Positions 7,980 to 13,805 of a stretch of 13,805 nt of DNA are shown here, in pieces. The position numbers were made by a program, and so were the translations under genes. The stretch lies in assembly GCA_030625465.1 (NCBI GenBank), contig DAOUQS010000022.1, positions 1 to 13,805 on the forward strand, given 5' to 3'. Each line of letters opens with the position of its first letter. Position 1 is the stretch's first letter. The notes beneath the pieces were generated by a model. It did no database searches, was not told the DNA's origin, and worked only from the letters and a program-made list of their open reading frames with translations. The stretch comes from Amylibacter sp. GTDB taxonomy: Bacteria > Pseudomonadota > Alphaproteobacteria > Rhodobacterales > Rhodobacteraceae.

Positions 7980-8900
7980 TTAATCATTTGCTGCAATTTT
8001 GGTAATAATATTCAATTCTGGTGAATTGGGCTCTTTGGCAGCGGATTGGCTGCGTCTTGGCATTTGCAGAGGGCCAAGAGAGTTCTGGTAAGAATGATCG
8101 AATGCGGCATTGTCGTAAACCGTGAAATCAGCCTTGCGGTCACGGAAGCTTTTCATCACTTGCCCCAACCCGTTTTGCCCCAACTCGCGTTGGCGTCTGA
8201 CAATGTCCAGATCAATTTCGATGGGAATAATTTCTTCGTTCCCACGTGCTTCATATAGCATGTTGCCACCTGGCCCGACAACGCATGAACGCCCCAAACC
8301 ACCAGCCCCGATACCGTTTATATCAACAACATAACACTGGAACTGTGCCGCAGTTGCCCGCGCGATAGCCAGTTCCACATCGCGGTCGGTTGTACCAGTC
8401 AGAACCGGGTGCAACAAAACCTCGACACCTTTGGATGCAAGGGTTCGGGTGGTTTCCGGAAACCAGATATCATAGCAAATCGACAGGCCGAAACGGCCCA
8501 CGTTCGGCACATCAAAGATAAGGAATTCGTCACCGCTTTCCACGCCCACTTCATAAGGCATGAACGGAAACATCTTATCATATTTGCCAACAATTTCGCC
8601 TTCGGGATTGATCACAACCGAAGTGTTGTAGGCTTTACCGTCACGCCGTTCAAACATTGATCCGGGGATCAGCCAAATCTTGTGATGGCGGGCCAATTCC
8701 TGAAATGCTTTGATATCCGCATCAAGACTATCAGGATGATTGTGTATAAGCGGGCCATATGGCGCAAGCTCGCTAAACAGGATCATATCAATCCAGGAAA
8801 ACCTGCTCATCGCGATGTTTATGCGATGTTTCATTCCCTCCACATTACTTTCTGTGGCCGAGACACCCATTTGAATGCCTGCTATTGAAAATGGGGTCAT
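7980..8900 (-). CDS. Nitrilase-superfamily carbon-nitrogen hydrolase
   Basis: This 306-residue protein is a complete nitrilase-fold amidohydrolase. The Glu-Lys-Cys triad is visible: Glu44 in 'LFSELAPYGP' (41-50), Lys109 in 'GKYDKMFPF' (105-113) and Cys142 in 'LSICYDIWFPET' (139-150). The family cleaves non-peptide C-N bonds of amides, carbamoyl amines or nitriles, and includes N-carbamoylputrescine amidase and beta-ureidopropionase. The exact subfamily is not clear; the tail 'QNGLGQVMKSFRDRK' (242-256) is not diagnostic to me. The ATG at 8900 follows AGGACG at a proper distance. It is the first gene of the four-gene cassette and is followed after 44 bases by the decarboxylase. With a decarboxylase partner a role in polyamine chemistry is attractive, for example acting on carbamoyl- or acyl-amines, but that is inference. 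No signal peptide; cytoplasmic. Confidence 0.85.
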   Translation of the reverse strand: MTPFSIAGIQMGVSATESNVEGMKHRINIAMSRFSWIDMILFSELAPYGPLIHNHPDSLDADIKAFQELARHHKIWLIPGSMFERRDGKAYNTSVVINPEGEIVGKYDKMFPFMPYEVGVESGDEFLIFDVPNVGRFGLSICYDIWFPETTRTLASKGVEVLLHPVLTGTTDRDVELAIARATAAQFQCYVVDINGIGAGGLGRSCVVGPGGNMLYEARGNEEIIPIEIDLDIVRRQRELGQNGLGQVMKSFRDRKADFTVYDNAAFDHSYQNSLGPLQMPRRSQSAAKEPNSPELNIITKIAAND

Positions 8901-8941
8901 TAATCGTCCTGTCTATGGTATTCTGTTCAAGCAGAGTGACA

Positions 8942-9027
8942 CGCTACGATATGAAGTAAACATAAATCGGTGCTTCGGGCATAAAAAAGCCAGACACACC
9001 AATTTTTTTGTAACTTATATCGTAGCG
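8942..9027. repeat. Imperfect inverted repeat upstream of the amine/amide cassette
   Basis: CGCTACGATAT (8942-8952) is repeated exactly in inverted orientation at 9017-9027. The pairing continues for four more bases (8954-8957 with 9013-9016) past a one-base bulge at 8953. The 55 bases between the arms contain A6 (8983-8988) and T7 (9003-9009), which can pair further. The element fills most of the 134-base gap between the VOC gene stop (9035) and the nitrilase start (8900). It could be a regulator's paired sites, a long terminator-like hairpin after the VOC gene, or a small mobile-element remnant. I did not notice further copies of the arm in this window. Confidence 0.6.
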
Positions 9028-9034
9028 ATCAGGT

Positions 9035-9616
9035 TTATTCGGTGGCAGAGGCCCCTTGGTGGTCGTCTGTAGATATATCAATGTTCCGGATATCGACCGT
9101 CGGGATGTCGTCATTTGTATCCGTTGCCGCATCATGTGCTTCAACTTCAGGGGCATAAAGTGCCGCGATACGTTTGGAAAGTTCAACTTTGCTGACAGCT
9201 TCCACCCGCTTGCTTAATGTCCAGATGTGACCAAACGGGTCAACAAGACGCCCGGTCCGTTCGCCCCAGTATGTATCCGTAATCGGCAATACAACATTCG
9301 CATCACGATCAACCGCACGGCCCCAAACGTTATCCAGATCATCAAGGTATAACTGAACCGCCCCGGATGAGCCGCCCAATGATATTGGCGACATTATACC
9401 GAATGCCGGCACTTCGTCGCAAAGGTGTATAATTGAATTGCCGATTTTCAATTCAGCCCGCCAAATGATCACACCGTCGTCACCATATAGGCGTGACAGT
9501 TCAACTGCGCCAAAGACGTTTACGTAATATTCGATTGCGGCAGCGGCATTGCGCACAACAAGTGCAGGTGTCGCAGTCCGGTAACCTTTCGGAATTGCAT
9601 TAATTTTTCGAGCCAT
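9035..9616 (-). CDS. VOC-superfamily (PhnB-like glyoxalase/bleomycin-resistance fold) protein
   Basis: This is a 193-residue vicinal-oxygen-chelate protein. It opens with 'ATPALVVRNAAAAIEYYVNV' (15-34), the usual start of PhnB-like proteins, and ends its fold with 'YWGERTGRLVDPFGHIWTL' (116-134), the hallmark DPFGHxW segment. Members of this subfamily are mostly uncharacterised single-domain proteins, so function is unknown. I chose the ATG at 9616 because AGAGGT (complement of 9625-9630) lies 8 bases upstream and the family homology starts right after; an earlier ATG at 9688 would add 24 residues unlike the family. Residues about 158-193 form an acidic, Asp/Thr-rich tail of low complexity, probably disordered and not part of the fold. 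It shares strand with the downstream cassette but is separated from it by an inverted repeat, so membership of that operon is uncertain. Confidence 0.8.
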   Translation of the reverse strand: MARKINAIPKGYRTATPALVVRNAAAAIEYYVNVFGAVELSRLYGDDGVIIWRAELKIGNSIIHLCDEVPAFGIMSPISLGGSSGAVQLYLDDLDNVWGRAVDRDANVVLPITDTYWGERTGRLVDPFGHIWTLSKRVEAVSKVELSKRIAALYAPEVEAHDAATDTNDDIPTVDIRNIDISTDDHQGASATE

Positions 9617-9711
9617 TTTGTATAACCTCTTTACTAGGCGGGTAACATCCGCGATAAATAGCAGACAGCATGGATCATGTTGTTTCATAAATAGTGAAGG
9701 CAGTCAACACC

Positions 9712-10047
9712 ATGAACCAAGATGTAATGCTGGGCGTTGCTTTTACGATAACCCAGGCTGATTTACCATTTTTGCGCGAAAACATGCGTCTTGGCGAACA
9801 TCCGGTGGTCTACAGGCTTCACCGCAAACAAAAAGGCGGCGGGTTTGGGGATCAAAGCCGGCATCCGTTTGCATGGGGGGTTCTGGTCTATGTCGATGGG
9901 CAATTGGCGCGGATCAACAGTGCGCGTGGTGCCGGACGGGAATGGAATGATCTGGATAAAGTCGAGCGTTGGTTGCGTGGGCAGGGCTTTAACGTCTGGT
10001 GGACCCGTAATGATCTGGAAGAGGTCAGTGCCTTTTGGGGGGAATAG
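9712..10047 (+). CDS. Small hypothetical protein
   Basis: This encodes 111 residues that I do not recognise as a named family. It looks like a genuine folded soluble protein: 'HPFAWGVLVYVDGQLARINS' (51-70) resembles two beta strands and 'REWNDLDKVERWLRGQGF' (76-93) an amphipathic helix, followed by Trp-rich 'NVWWTRNDLEEV' (94-105). No signal peptide or membrane segment is seen. The ATG at 9712 has GAAGG about 11 bases upstream; a GTG at 9694 in the same frame is the alternative. It is divergent from the VOC gene, with about 95 bases between the two starts, so a shared control region is possible. The opposite strand also has an open frame across most of this gene (about 110 codons), but its composition looks like a shadow. 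Sequence 10048-10182 after the gene holds nothing I can call. Confidence 0.6.
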   Translation: MNQDVMLGVAFTITQADLPFLRENMRLGEHPVVYRLHRKQKGGGFGDQSRHPFAWGVLVYVDGQLARINSARGAGREWNDLDKVERWLRGQGFNVWWTRNDLEEVSAFWGE

Positions 10048-10182
10048 TGAAGACAAATCTGATCTTGCGCCACCATCCGGCAAGTTCAGCATCAAATAAC
10101 CCTGTTGTTCTTAATTAACCGCCCGGTTGCCGTAATCTTAGGGCATTGGTTCGCATAATTTAAAATCAAACCCTTGGCCATG

Positions 10183-10212
10183 TTGACATGTTAAATGCTC
10201 GGACATTACTAT
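10183..10212 (+). promoter_or_regulatory. Sigma-70-like promoter for the alkaline phosphatase gene
   Basis: A perfect -35 box TTGACA (10183-10188) is followed after 18 bases by TACTAT (10207-10212), which matches the -10 consensus at four of six positions. Transcription would start near 10219, leaving a leader of about 35 bases before the ATG at 10254. The leader carries GGGGA (10245-10249) as ribosome-binding site. No PhoB-type direct repeat with 11-base spacing was found here. Confidence 0.5.
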
Positions 10213-10253
10213 GCCATCATATGGATTTTACAATTAATAAATTTGGGGATTTT

Positions 10254-11987
10254 ATGTTTCATCATGTATTTATAGCCTGCTTACAAACACGACATACTCT
10301 GGCAAATGTCCTGGCGACATCAGCCTTGCTGCTTGGGTTGAATGCAACACCGGGCGTGGCACAGGATATTAAAAAACCAAAATTGATTTTACAGATCACT
10401 GTGGACCAGTTGCGCGGTGATTTGCCTTGGCGTTACATGGATCGCTTGGGCAAGAGCGGGTTTCGTTATCTTATGGAAAACGGGACGGTGTACCGCAATG
10501 CACATTTTTCACATGCGAATACAGAAACTATTGTGGGTCACGCGACATTGGCCACGGGTGCTATACCGGCCAAACACGGAATGATTGGCAATGTCTGGCT
10601 GGATCGCGTAAGCGGTGAGCTGACTTATAACGTAGAGGATCCGCGCTATCCTATTATCGGATCAGGGGCCGGTGTTGACCAGTCTACCGAGGTGGACGCG
10701 ACACAAAGAACAGCACGTTCCGATGGCCGCTCACCCAGCCGCATTCTGGTATCGACCTTTTCTGATGAATTGAATTTAGCACAGGGCGGGCAGGCTAAAA
10801 TATTCGGGGTGTCGGTCAAAGATCGCGGTGCCATTTCCATGGCAGGTCACACCGGCAAAGCCTTCTGGTTTTCCAAAAGTGCGGCTGCGTTTATTACCAG
10901 CAGTTTTTACTATGATGAATACCCTGAATGGGTGGCCGATTTTAACGCGGCAGATCCTGTGATGCAGTATGAAGGCCAAACTTGGGATCTGATGTATGAC
11001 AAGTCGACCTATCTTTTCGGAGAGGCAGATGACCGCCCGTATGAAACAACATTTCCGGGTTACGGGCGTGTATTCCCGCATGCTTACGGCAAGCGTGAAG
11101 ACAAGTATTTCACAACATTCCTGACAATGGGCCCGGCCGGGGACCGTCTGGTGTTGGATTTTGCCAAAGAGCTGATCAAGAATGAAGAAATTGGTCAGGA
11201 TGATACGCCGGATTACCTGTCCCTTAGCTTTTCGGTTACTGACTATGTCGGCCATATGTTCGGCCCTTCAAGTCTGGAAGCAGAGGATAATATCCTGCAA
11301 CTGGACCGAACCCTGTCCGATCTATTTGCGTTTATTGATGAAAATGTAGGCTTGGACCAGACCTTGATTGTGCTTTCCGCAGACCACGGTGCACCCGAGG
11401 CGCCGGGTTATCTGTCCGAACTGGGTTTTGAAGCGTCTTATATCGACCCGAATAGTTTTGATAAAGCCAGCGCTATATTAGCGTTGAAACAACGCTTTGG
11501 TATCGGGGAGGCGTTGATCAGTACCTATTTCCACCCCTATTTATATCTAAACAGGGACGCAATAAAGCAGCAGGGTTTGGATTTGCTTGAGGTGGAACAG
11601 GCCGTGGTCGCGGAAATCTCGCGGTTTGACGGCGTGGCCTTGGCCGTGTCCAGCACGGCTTTGGCAAGCGGCCAGTTGCCTGATACCGAAATGACACGTG
11701 CCATTTTGAACAATTATAACCCGACAAGATCGGGCGATATCTATCTGGTCTTTGACGCAAACCGCTTCATCAACGATTTTGACGGTCTTTCAGTGGCCGC
11801 GACACATGGCTCGCCTTGGAAATACGATACATATGTGCCGATAATGTTTGCAGGTGCCGGAATTCCCCGCTCTATGATCTACCGCTATGTAGAACCACGG
11901 GAGATTGCGCCAACGCTTTCACTTATTGTCGGCGGCAAACTGCCCTCGGGGTCATCCGGAAAAGTTATGGAAGAGGTCTTGCAATAG
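10254..11987 (+). CDS. PafA-like periplasmic alkaline phosphatase (type I phosphodiesterase superfamily)
   Basis: This 577-residue exported enzyme belongs to the alkaline phosphatase superfamily and resembles the PafA group of phosphomonoesterases. An N-terminal signal peptide ends near 'GVAQ' (34-37). The two-zinc site is complete: Asp51 in 'ITVDQLRGD', Asp330 and His334 in 'SVTDYVGH', Asp377 and His378 in 'SADHG', and His518 in 'AATHG'. The nucleophile is Thr92 in 'TETIVGHATLATG' (90-102). Asn113 in 'HGMIGNVW' and Lys189/Arg191 in 'VKDRGAIS' match the phosphate-contacting Asn, Lys and Arg that mark PafA-type monoesterases rather than phosphodiesterases. It would release phosphate from organic phosphoesters in the periplasm. 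I chose the ATG at 10254 because GGGGA precedes it and it gives a compact signal peptide; an upstream ATG at 10188 overlaps the predicted -35 box. It is a single-gene unit, convergent with hemH. Confidence 0.82.
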   Translation: MFHHVFIACLQTRHTLANVLATSALLLGLNATPGVAQDIKKPKLILQITVDQLRGDLPWRYMDRLGKSGFRYLMENGTVYRNAHFSHANTETIVGHATLATGAIPAKHGMIGNVWLDRVSGELTYNVEDPRYPIIGSGAGVDQSTEVDATQRTARSDGRSPSRILVSTFSDELNLAQGGQAKIFGVSVKDRGAISMAGHTGKAFWFSKSAAAFITSSFYYDEYPEWVADFNAADPVMQYEGQTWDLMYDKSTYLFGEADDRPYETTFPGYGRVFPHAYGKREDKYFTTFLTMGPAGDRLVLDFAKELIKNEEIGQDDTPDYLSLSFSVTDYVGHMFGPSSLEAEDNILQLDRTLSDLFAFIDENVGLDQTLIVLSADHGAPEAPGYLSELGFEASYIDPNSFDKASAILALKQRFGIGEALISTYFHPYLYLNRDAIKQQGLDLLEVEQAVVAEISRFDGVALAVSSTALASGQLPDTEMTRAILNNYNPTRSGDIYLVFDANRFINDFDGLSVAATHGSPWKYDTYVPIMFAGAGIPRSMIYRYVEPREIAPTLSLIVGGKLPSGSSGKVMEEVLQ

Positions 11988-11991
11988 TATC

Positions 11992-12012
11992 CTGACCCGC
12001 AGGCGGTGTCAG
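11992..12012 (+). terminator. Hairpin between convergent phosphatase and ferrochelatase genes
   Basis: CTGAC (11992-11996) pairs with GTCAG (12008-12012), and the stem continues with CCG against CGG past a one-base bulge, leaving a four-base CAGG loop. It starts five bases after the phosphatase stop codon, in the 40-base gap between two convergent genes. The T-run that follows (12019-12025 region) is short and offset, so it is not a textbook intrinsic terminator in either direction. Confidence 0.35.
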
Positions 12013-12027
12013 TAGCATGAATTTTGC

Positions 12028-13005
12028 CTAGAACAGGTTCTCATCGACCAGTTTTGTGAGCAGGGTCAACGATGCGGGTGTGTCATTCAGGCAGGGTATG
12101 ACGGTGCAATTCCGACCACCTGCATCGATGAACTCTTTTGTCGCGCGGATATTCAGTTCTTCCAGTGTTTCCACACAGTCTGCGGCAAAACCCGGTGCAA
12201 GGATTGACAGATTTTTTATGCCATCTTGCGCAAGGCGTACAACGGTTTCTTCGGTGTCGGGGCCAATCCATTCCGTGCGGCCCGAGCGTGACTGATAAGT
12301 CAGCAATAATTGCCAATCTTTCAACCCAAGGGCCTTTCGCAACAGATCGACGGTTATTTGGCAGTGATCTTGATAGGGATCACCTTTAGCAATGAAATCA
12401 ACAGGTAAGCCATGCAAAGATGCGATGGTTACTTCCGGTATCCAGGTCAGACCCGCATGATGTGTGCGGATGCTGTCGGCCAAAGCATTGATGTATTCGG
12501 GGTGGTCGAAATAGGGCGGCACAGTGCGGATTGTCGGCTGGTTGCGCAAGGTTTTAAGCGTATCAAATGCCGCATCCATTGCGGTGCCTGTCGTGGCACT
12601 GCTGTATTGTGGATAAAGCGGAAAAAACATGATACGATCGCAACCTTGTTTGGTCAGCTGGGTGATCTTGTCCGCAATAGAGGGCGTCCCGTAGCGCATC
12701 GCCCAATCCACCACAATTTGCGACTGGTCGGCAAATCCTGCGGCCAGCTTGTCTGATTGCGCGCGGGTAATGGTGCGCAAGGGGGACTCGTCCAGTTCAC
12801 GGTTCCAGATCATATCATAGGCCCGCCCGCTGCTGTGCGGTCGTTTTCTTAAGATAATACCATTGAAGATCAACCACCAAACCGGTCCTGTGGCTTCAAT
12901 CACCCGTTTGTCGGATAGGAATTGTTTCAGGTAGCGGCGCATGGACCAGTAATCTGTTGCATCAGGTGTGCCCAGATTGATCAAAAGAACGCCGGTTTTA
13001 CCCAT
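12028..13005 (-). CDS. hemH: Ferrochelatase (HemH)
   Basis: This 325-residue protein inserts Fe2+ into protoporphyrin IX, the last step of protohaem synthesis. It shows the family from end to end: 'GVLLINLGTPD' (5-15), 'RRYLKQFLSDKRVIE' (23-37), 'MRYGTPSI' (103-110), 'FPLYPQYSSATTG' (128-140), 'SLHGLPVDFIAKGDPY' (196-211) with catalytic His198, 'TYQSRSGRTEWIGPDT' (236-251), and 'PGFAADCVETLEEL' (271-284) with acidic Glu279. Length is normal. A Cys-containing C-terminus (Cys277, Cys300, Cys305) is present, but whether it binds a 2Fe-2S cluster as in some ferrochelatases cannot be decided. There is no signal peptide; it acts in the cytoplasm or at the inner face of the membrane. The ATG overlaps the end of the FNR-type gene by 8 bases, so the two are almost certainly co-transcribed and translationally coupled. 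Confidence 0.95.
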   Translation of the reverse strand: MGKTGVLLINLGTPDATDYWSMRRYLKQFLSDKRVIEATGPVWWLIFNGIILRKRPHSSGRAYDMIWNRELDESPLRTITRAQSDKLAAGFADQSQIVVDWAMRYGTPSIADKITQLTKQGCDRIMFFPLYPQYSSATTGTAMDAAFDTLKTLRNQPTIRTVPPYFDHPEYINALADSIRTHHAGLTWIPEVTIASLHGLPVDFIAKGDPYQDHCQITVDLLRKALGLKDWQLLLTYQSRSGRTEWIGPDTEETVVRLAQDGIKNLSILAPGFAADCVETLEELNIRATKEFIDAGGRNCTVIPCLNDTPASLTLLTKLVDENLF

Positions 13006-13765
13006 AGCTTAGAACTTTGAAATGGTCCTTGTTCGTGCGGCGCAGGTTCTTGGTGTTTTTGTCGCCGTTCGCGATACGGCGCAGTGTTGGAACATTCAGG
13101 ATTTTAATGTTTGAAATATCCATAAGTTGAATAATCTTGCGCTGTTCCATTTCGCGAAAGCACCGGCTTACAGTTTCCGGCTGCATGCCCAGATATTCGG
13201 CTAGATCAACGCGGCGCACCGGAACGTGAATTGAATTGTCAGAGACCTTCGAGCGCTGGCGGCGGCGGCATTCAAATATGAAAGACGCCAGTTTTTCCAG
13301 CGCTTGCTTTTTGGCCAGATCGGCGGAATGGTCTATTGCGCGATATGTTTGCTTGCGTAGGTTATTCCAGGCAATCCGCTGCGCGTTCGGGTTCGTTTCG
13401 ATAATTTTTTCGAATATGGTCGGAGACATGCGGCAAACCTCGGTTCTGGAAAGTGCAATCAGATGGCCGCTGTGGCGGGGGGACATGCCGCGCATATCTA
13501 TGATGTCGCCGGGTAAAAACAAGGCCGCAATGGTTTTGCGTCCGTCTTCCAGCAAATGCTGCATGCTGATGACACCCGAAGATATTGCTATGATCGGCCA
13601 CATAAGCAGCTCTTCACTGCCAACGGCGGTTCCGCGCTTCAGTGTGCTGGAGCGTGAAAGATTTCGCAATTCCGAAATTTCGCTACCATCAAGTTGGCCA
13701 CAAAAGCCACCGGCATCAGCGTTTATAAAACAATGCTGGCATTTATTGGTTGGTATCTTTGTCAT
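12998..13765 (-). CDS. FNR-type (Crp/Fnr family) oxygen-responsive transcription regulator
   Basis: This 255-residue regulator has the Crp/Fnr plan: N-terminal Cys cluster (Cys9, Cys12, Cys22), cyclic-nucleotide-binding-like barrel (about 35-125) with a fourth Cys at 111, dimerisation helix, and a winged helix-turn-helix with 'VDLAEYLGMQPETVSRCFREMEQRKII' (186-212). The recognition helix reads E197-T-V-S-R201, the ExxSR signature of proteins that bind FNR boxes (TTGAT-N4-ATCAA). Four cysteines in FNR-like places suggest an oxygen-labile 4Fe-4S cluster. The spacing is CxxC-x9-C, longer than the CxxC-x5-C of E. coli FNR and the usual CxxC-x7-C in alphaproteobacteria as I recall it. Residues 235-255 form a basic tail. 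The ATG at 13765 has AGGA about 11 bases upstream; only 40 bases of upstream sequence are visible and contain no other in-frame start. Close in type to FnrL/FnrN. Confidence 0.88.
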   Translation of the reverse strand: MTKIPTNKCQHCFINADAGGFCGQLDGSEISELRNLSRSSTLKRGTAVGSEELLMWPIIAISSGVISMQHLLEDGRKTIAALFLPGDIIDMRGMSPRHSGHLIALSRTEVCRMSPTIFEKIIETNPNAQRIAWNNLRKQTYRAIDHSADLAKKQALEKLASFIFECRRRQRSKVSDNSIHVPVRRVDLAEYLGMQPETVSRCFREMEQRKIIQLMDISNIKILNVPTLRRIANGDKNTKNLRRTNKDHFKVLSYG

Positions 13766-13805
13766 AAAAGTAGCTGTCCTAGCTAGAATCGTATGCGTTC
13801 TTAAG

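Noticed and set aside
9617..9688. ATG at 9688 as the start of the VOC protein
   Set aside because: The 24 added residues do not resemble the family, and the ATG at 9616 has AGAGGT at the right distance.
9694..9711. GTG start for the small plus-strand gene
   Set aside because: The ATG at 9712 has GAAGG upstream at a workable distance, while that same sequence would be coding if GTG were used.
9763..10095. 110-codon minus-strand frame opposite the small hypothetical gene
   Set aside because: Its residues look like a reverse-strand shadow (Pro/Ser/Thr-rich, no fold pattern) and the plus-strand protein is more coherent.
10117..10128. AACC-GCCC-GGTT mini-palindrome after the small plus-strand gene as terminator
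   Set aside because: The stem is four base pairs and no T-run follows.
10184..10206. Repeated GACAT in the phosphatase promoter as a Pho box
   Set aside because: The repeats are 17 bases apart, not 11, and match the PhoB consensus poorly.
10188..10253. Upstream ATG for the phosphatase gene adding 22 residues
   Set aside because: It overlaps the predicted -35 box and puts extra residues before a compact signal peptide that has its own ribosome-binding site.
13766..13805. FNR box or other operator upstream of the FNR-type gene
   Set aside because: Only 40 bases are visible; no TTGAT-N4-ATCAA is present. The small TAGCT/AGCTA inverted repeat (13771-13785) around the ribosome-binding site is too short to interpret.

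Overview
The window reads as chromosomal DNA of a Gram-negative alphaproteobacterium of moderate GC content (judged by eye, not computed). The evidence is a TamA/TamB outer-membrane assembly pair, an FNR-type regulator overlapping a proteobacterial-type ferrochelatase, and protein sequences of alphaproteobacterial flavour. A marine lineage such as SAR116 is possible but is only a guess. I see no tRNA, rRNA, CRISPR, insertion sequence, phage gene or plasmid function. Genes are tightly packed, mostly on the minus strand, and no gene-free stretch exceeds 300 bases.

Layout by position. (1) 1-2378, minus: tamA followed by the first 187 codons of tamB, overlapping at TTGA. (2) 2621-8900, minus: a compact four-gene cassette transcribed nitrilase-type amidohydrolase -> very large PLP-dependent Orn/Lys/Arg-type decarboxylase -> ATP-grasp ligase -> C45-type Ntn acyltransferase/amidase. 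The decarboxylase and ligase overlap by 8 bases, the ligase and C45 genes are 31 bases apart, and a 9-bp hairpin sits between the first two genes. (3) 9035-9616, minus: a PhnB-like VOC protein, separated from the cassette by about 130 bases that hold a 15-bp imperfect inverted repeat. (4) 9712-10047, plus: a small protein of unknown function. (5) 10254-11987, plus: an exported PafA-like alkaline phosphatase with a plausible promoter. (6) 12028-13765, minus: an FNR-family regulator overlapping ferrochelatase by 8 bases and convergent with the phosphatase gene.

How the genes fit together: the most intriguing unit is the four-gene cassette. Each member belongs to a family that makes or breaks amine, amide or carboxylate bonds: an amino-acid decarboxylase makes an amine, an ATP-grasp enzyme could join it to a carboxylate, and a nitrilase-fold and an Ntn-fold enzyme could hydrolyse or transfer amides. 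This suggests a dedicated pathway for making or remodelling an amide-linked amine or polyamine metabolite. The substrate cannot be read from the sequence. The ATP-grasp protein would probably be labelled 'biotin carboxylase' automatically, but no biotin carrier or carboxyltransferase gene is present. The fnr-hemH pair links oxygen sensing to the last step of haem synthesis. tamAB serves outer-membrane protein assembly and is probably separate from the cassette, with a possible terminator between them.
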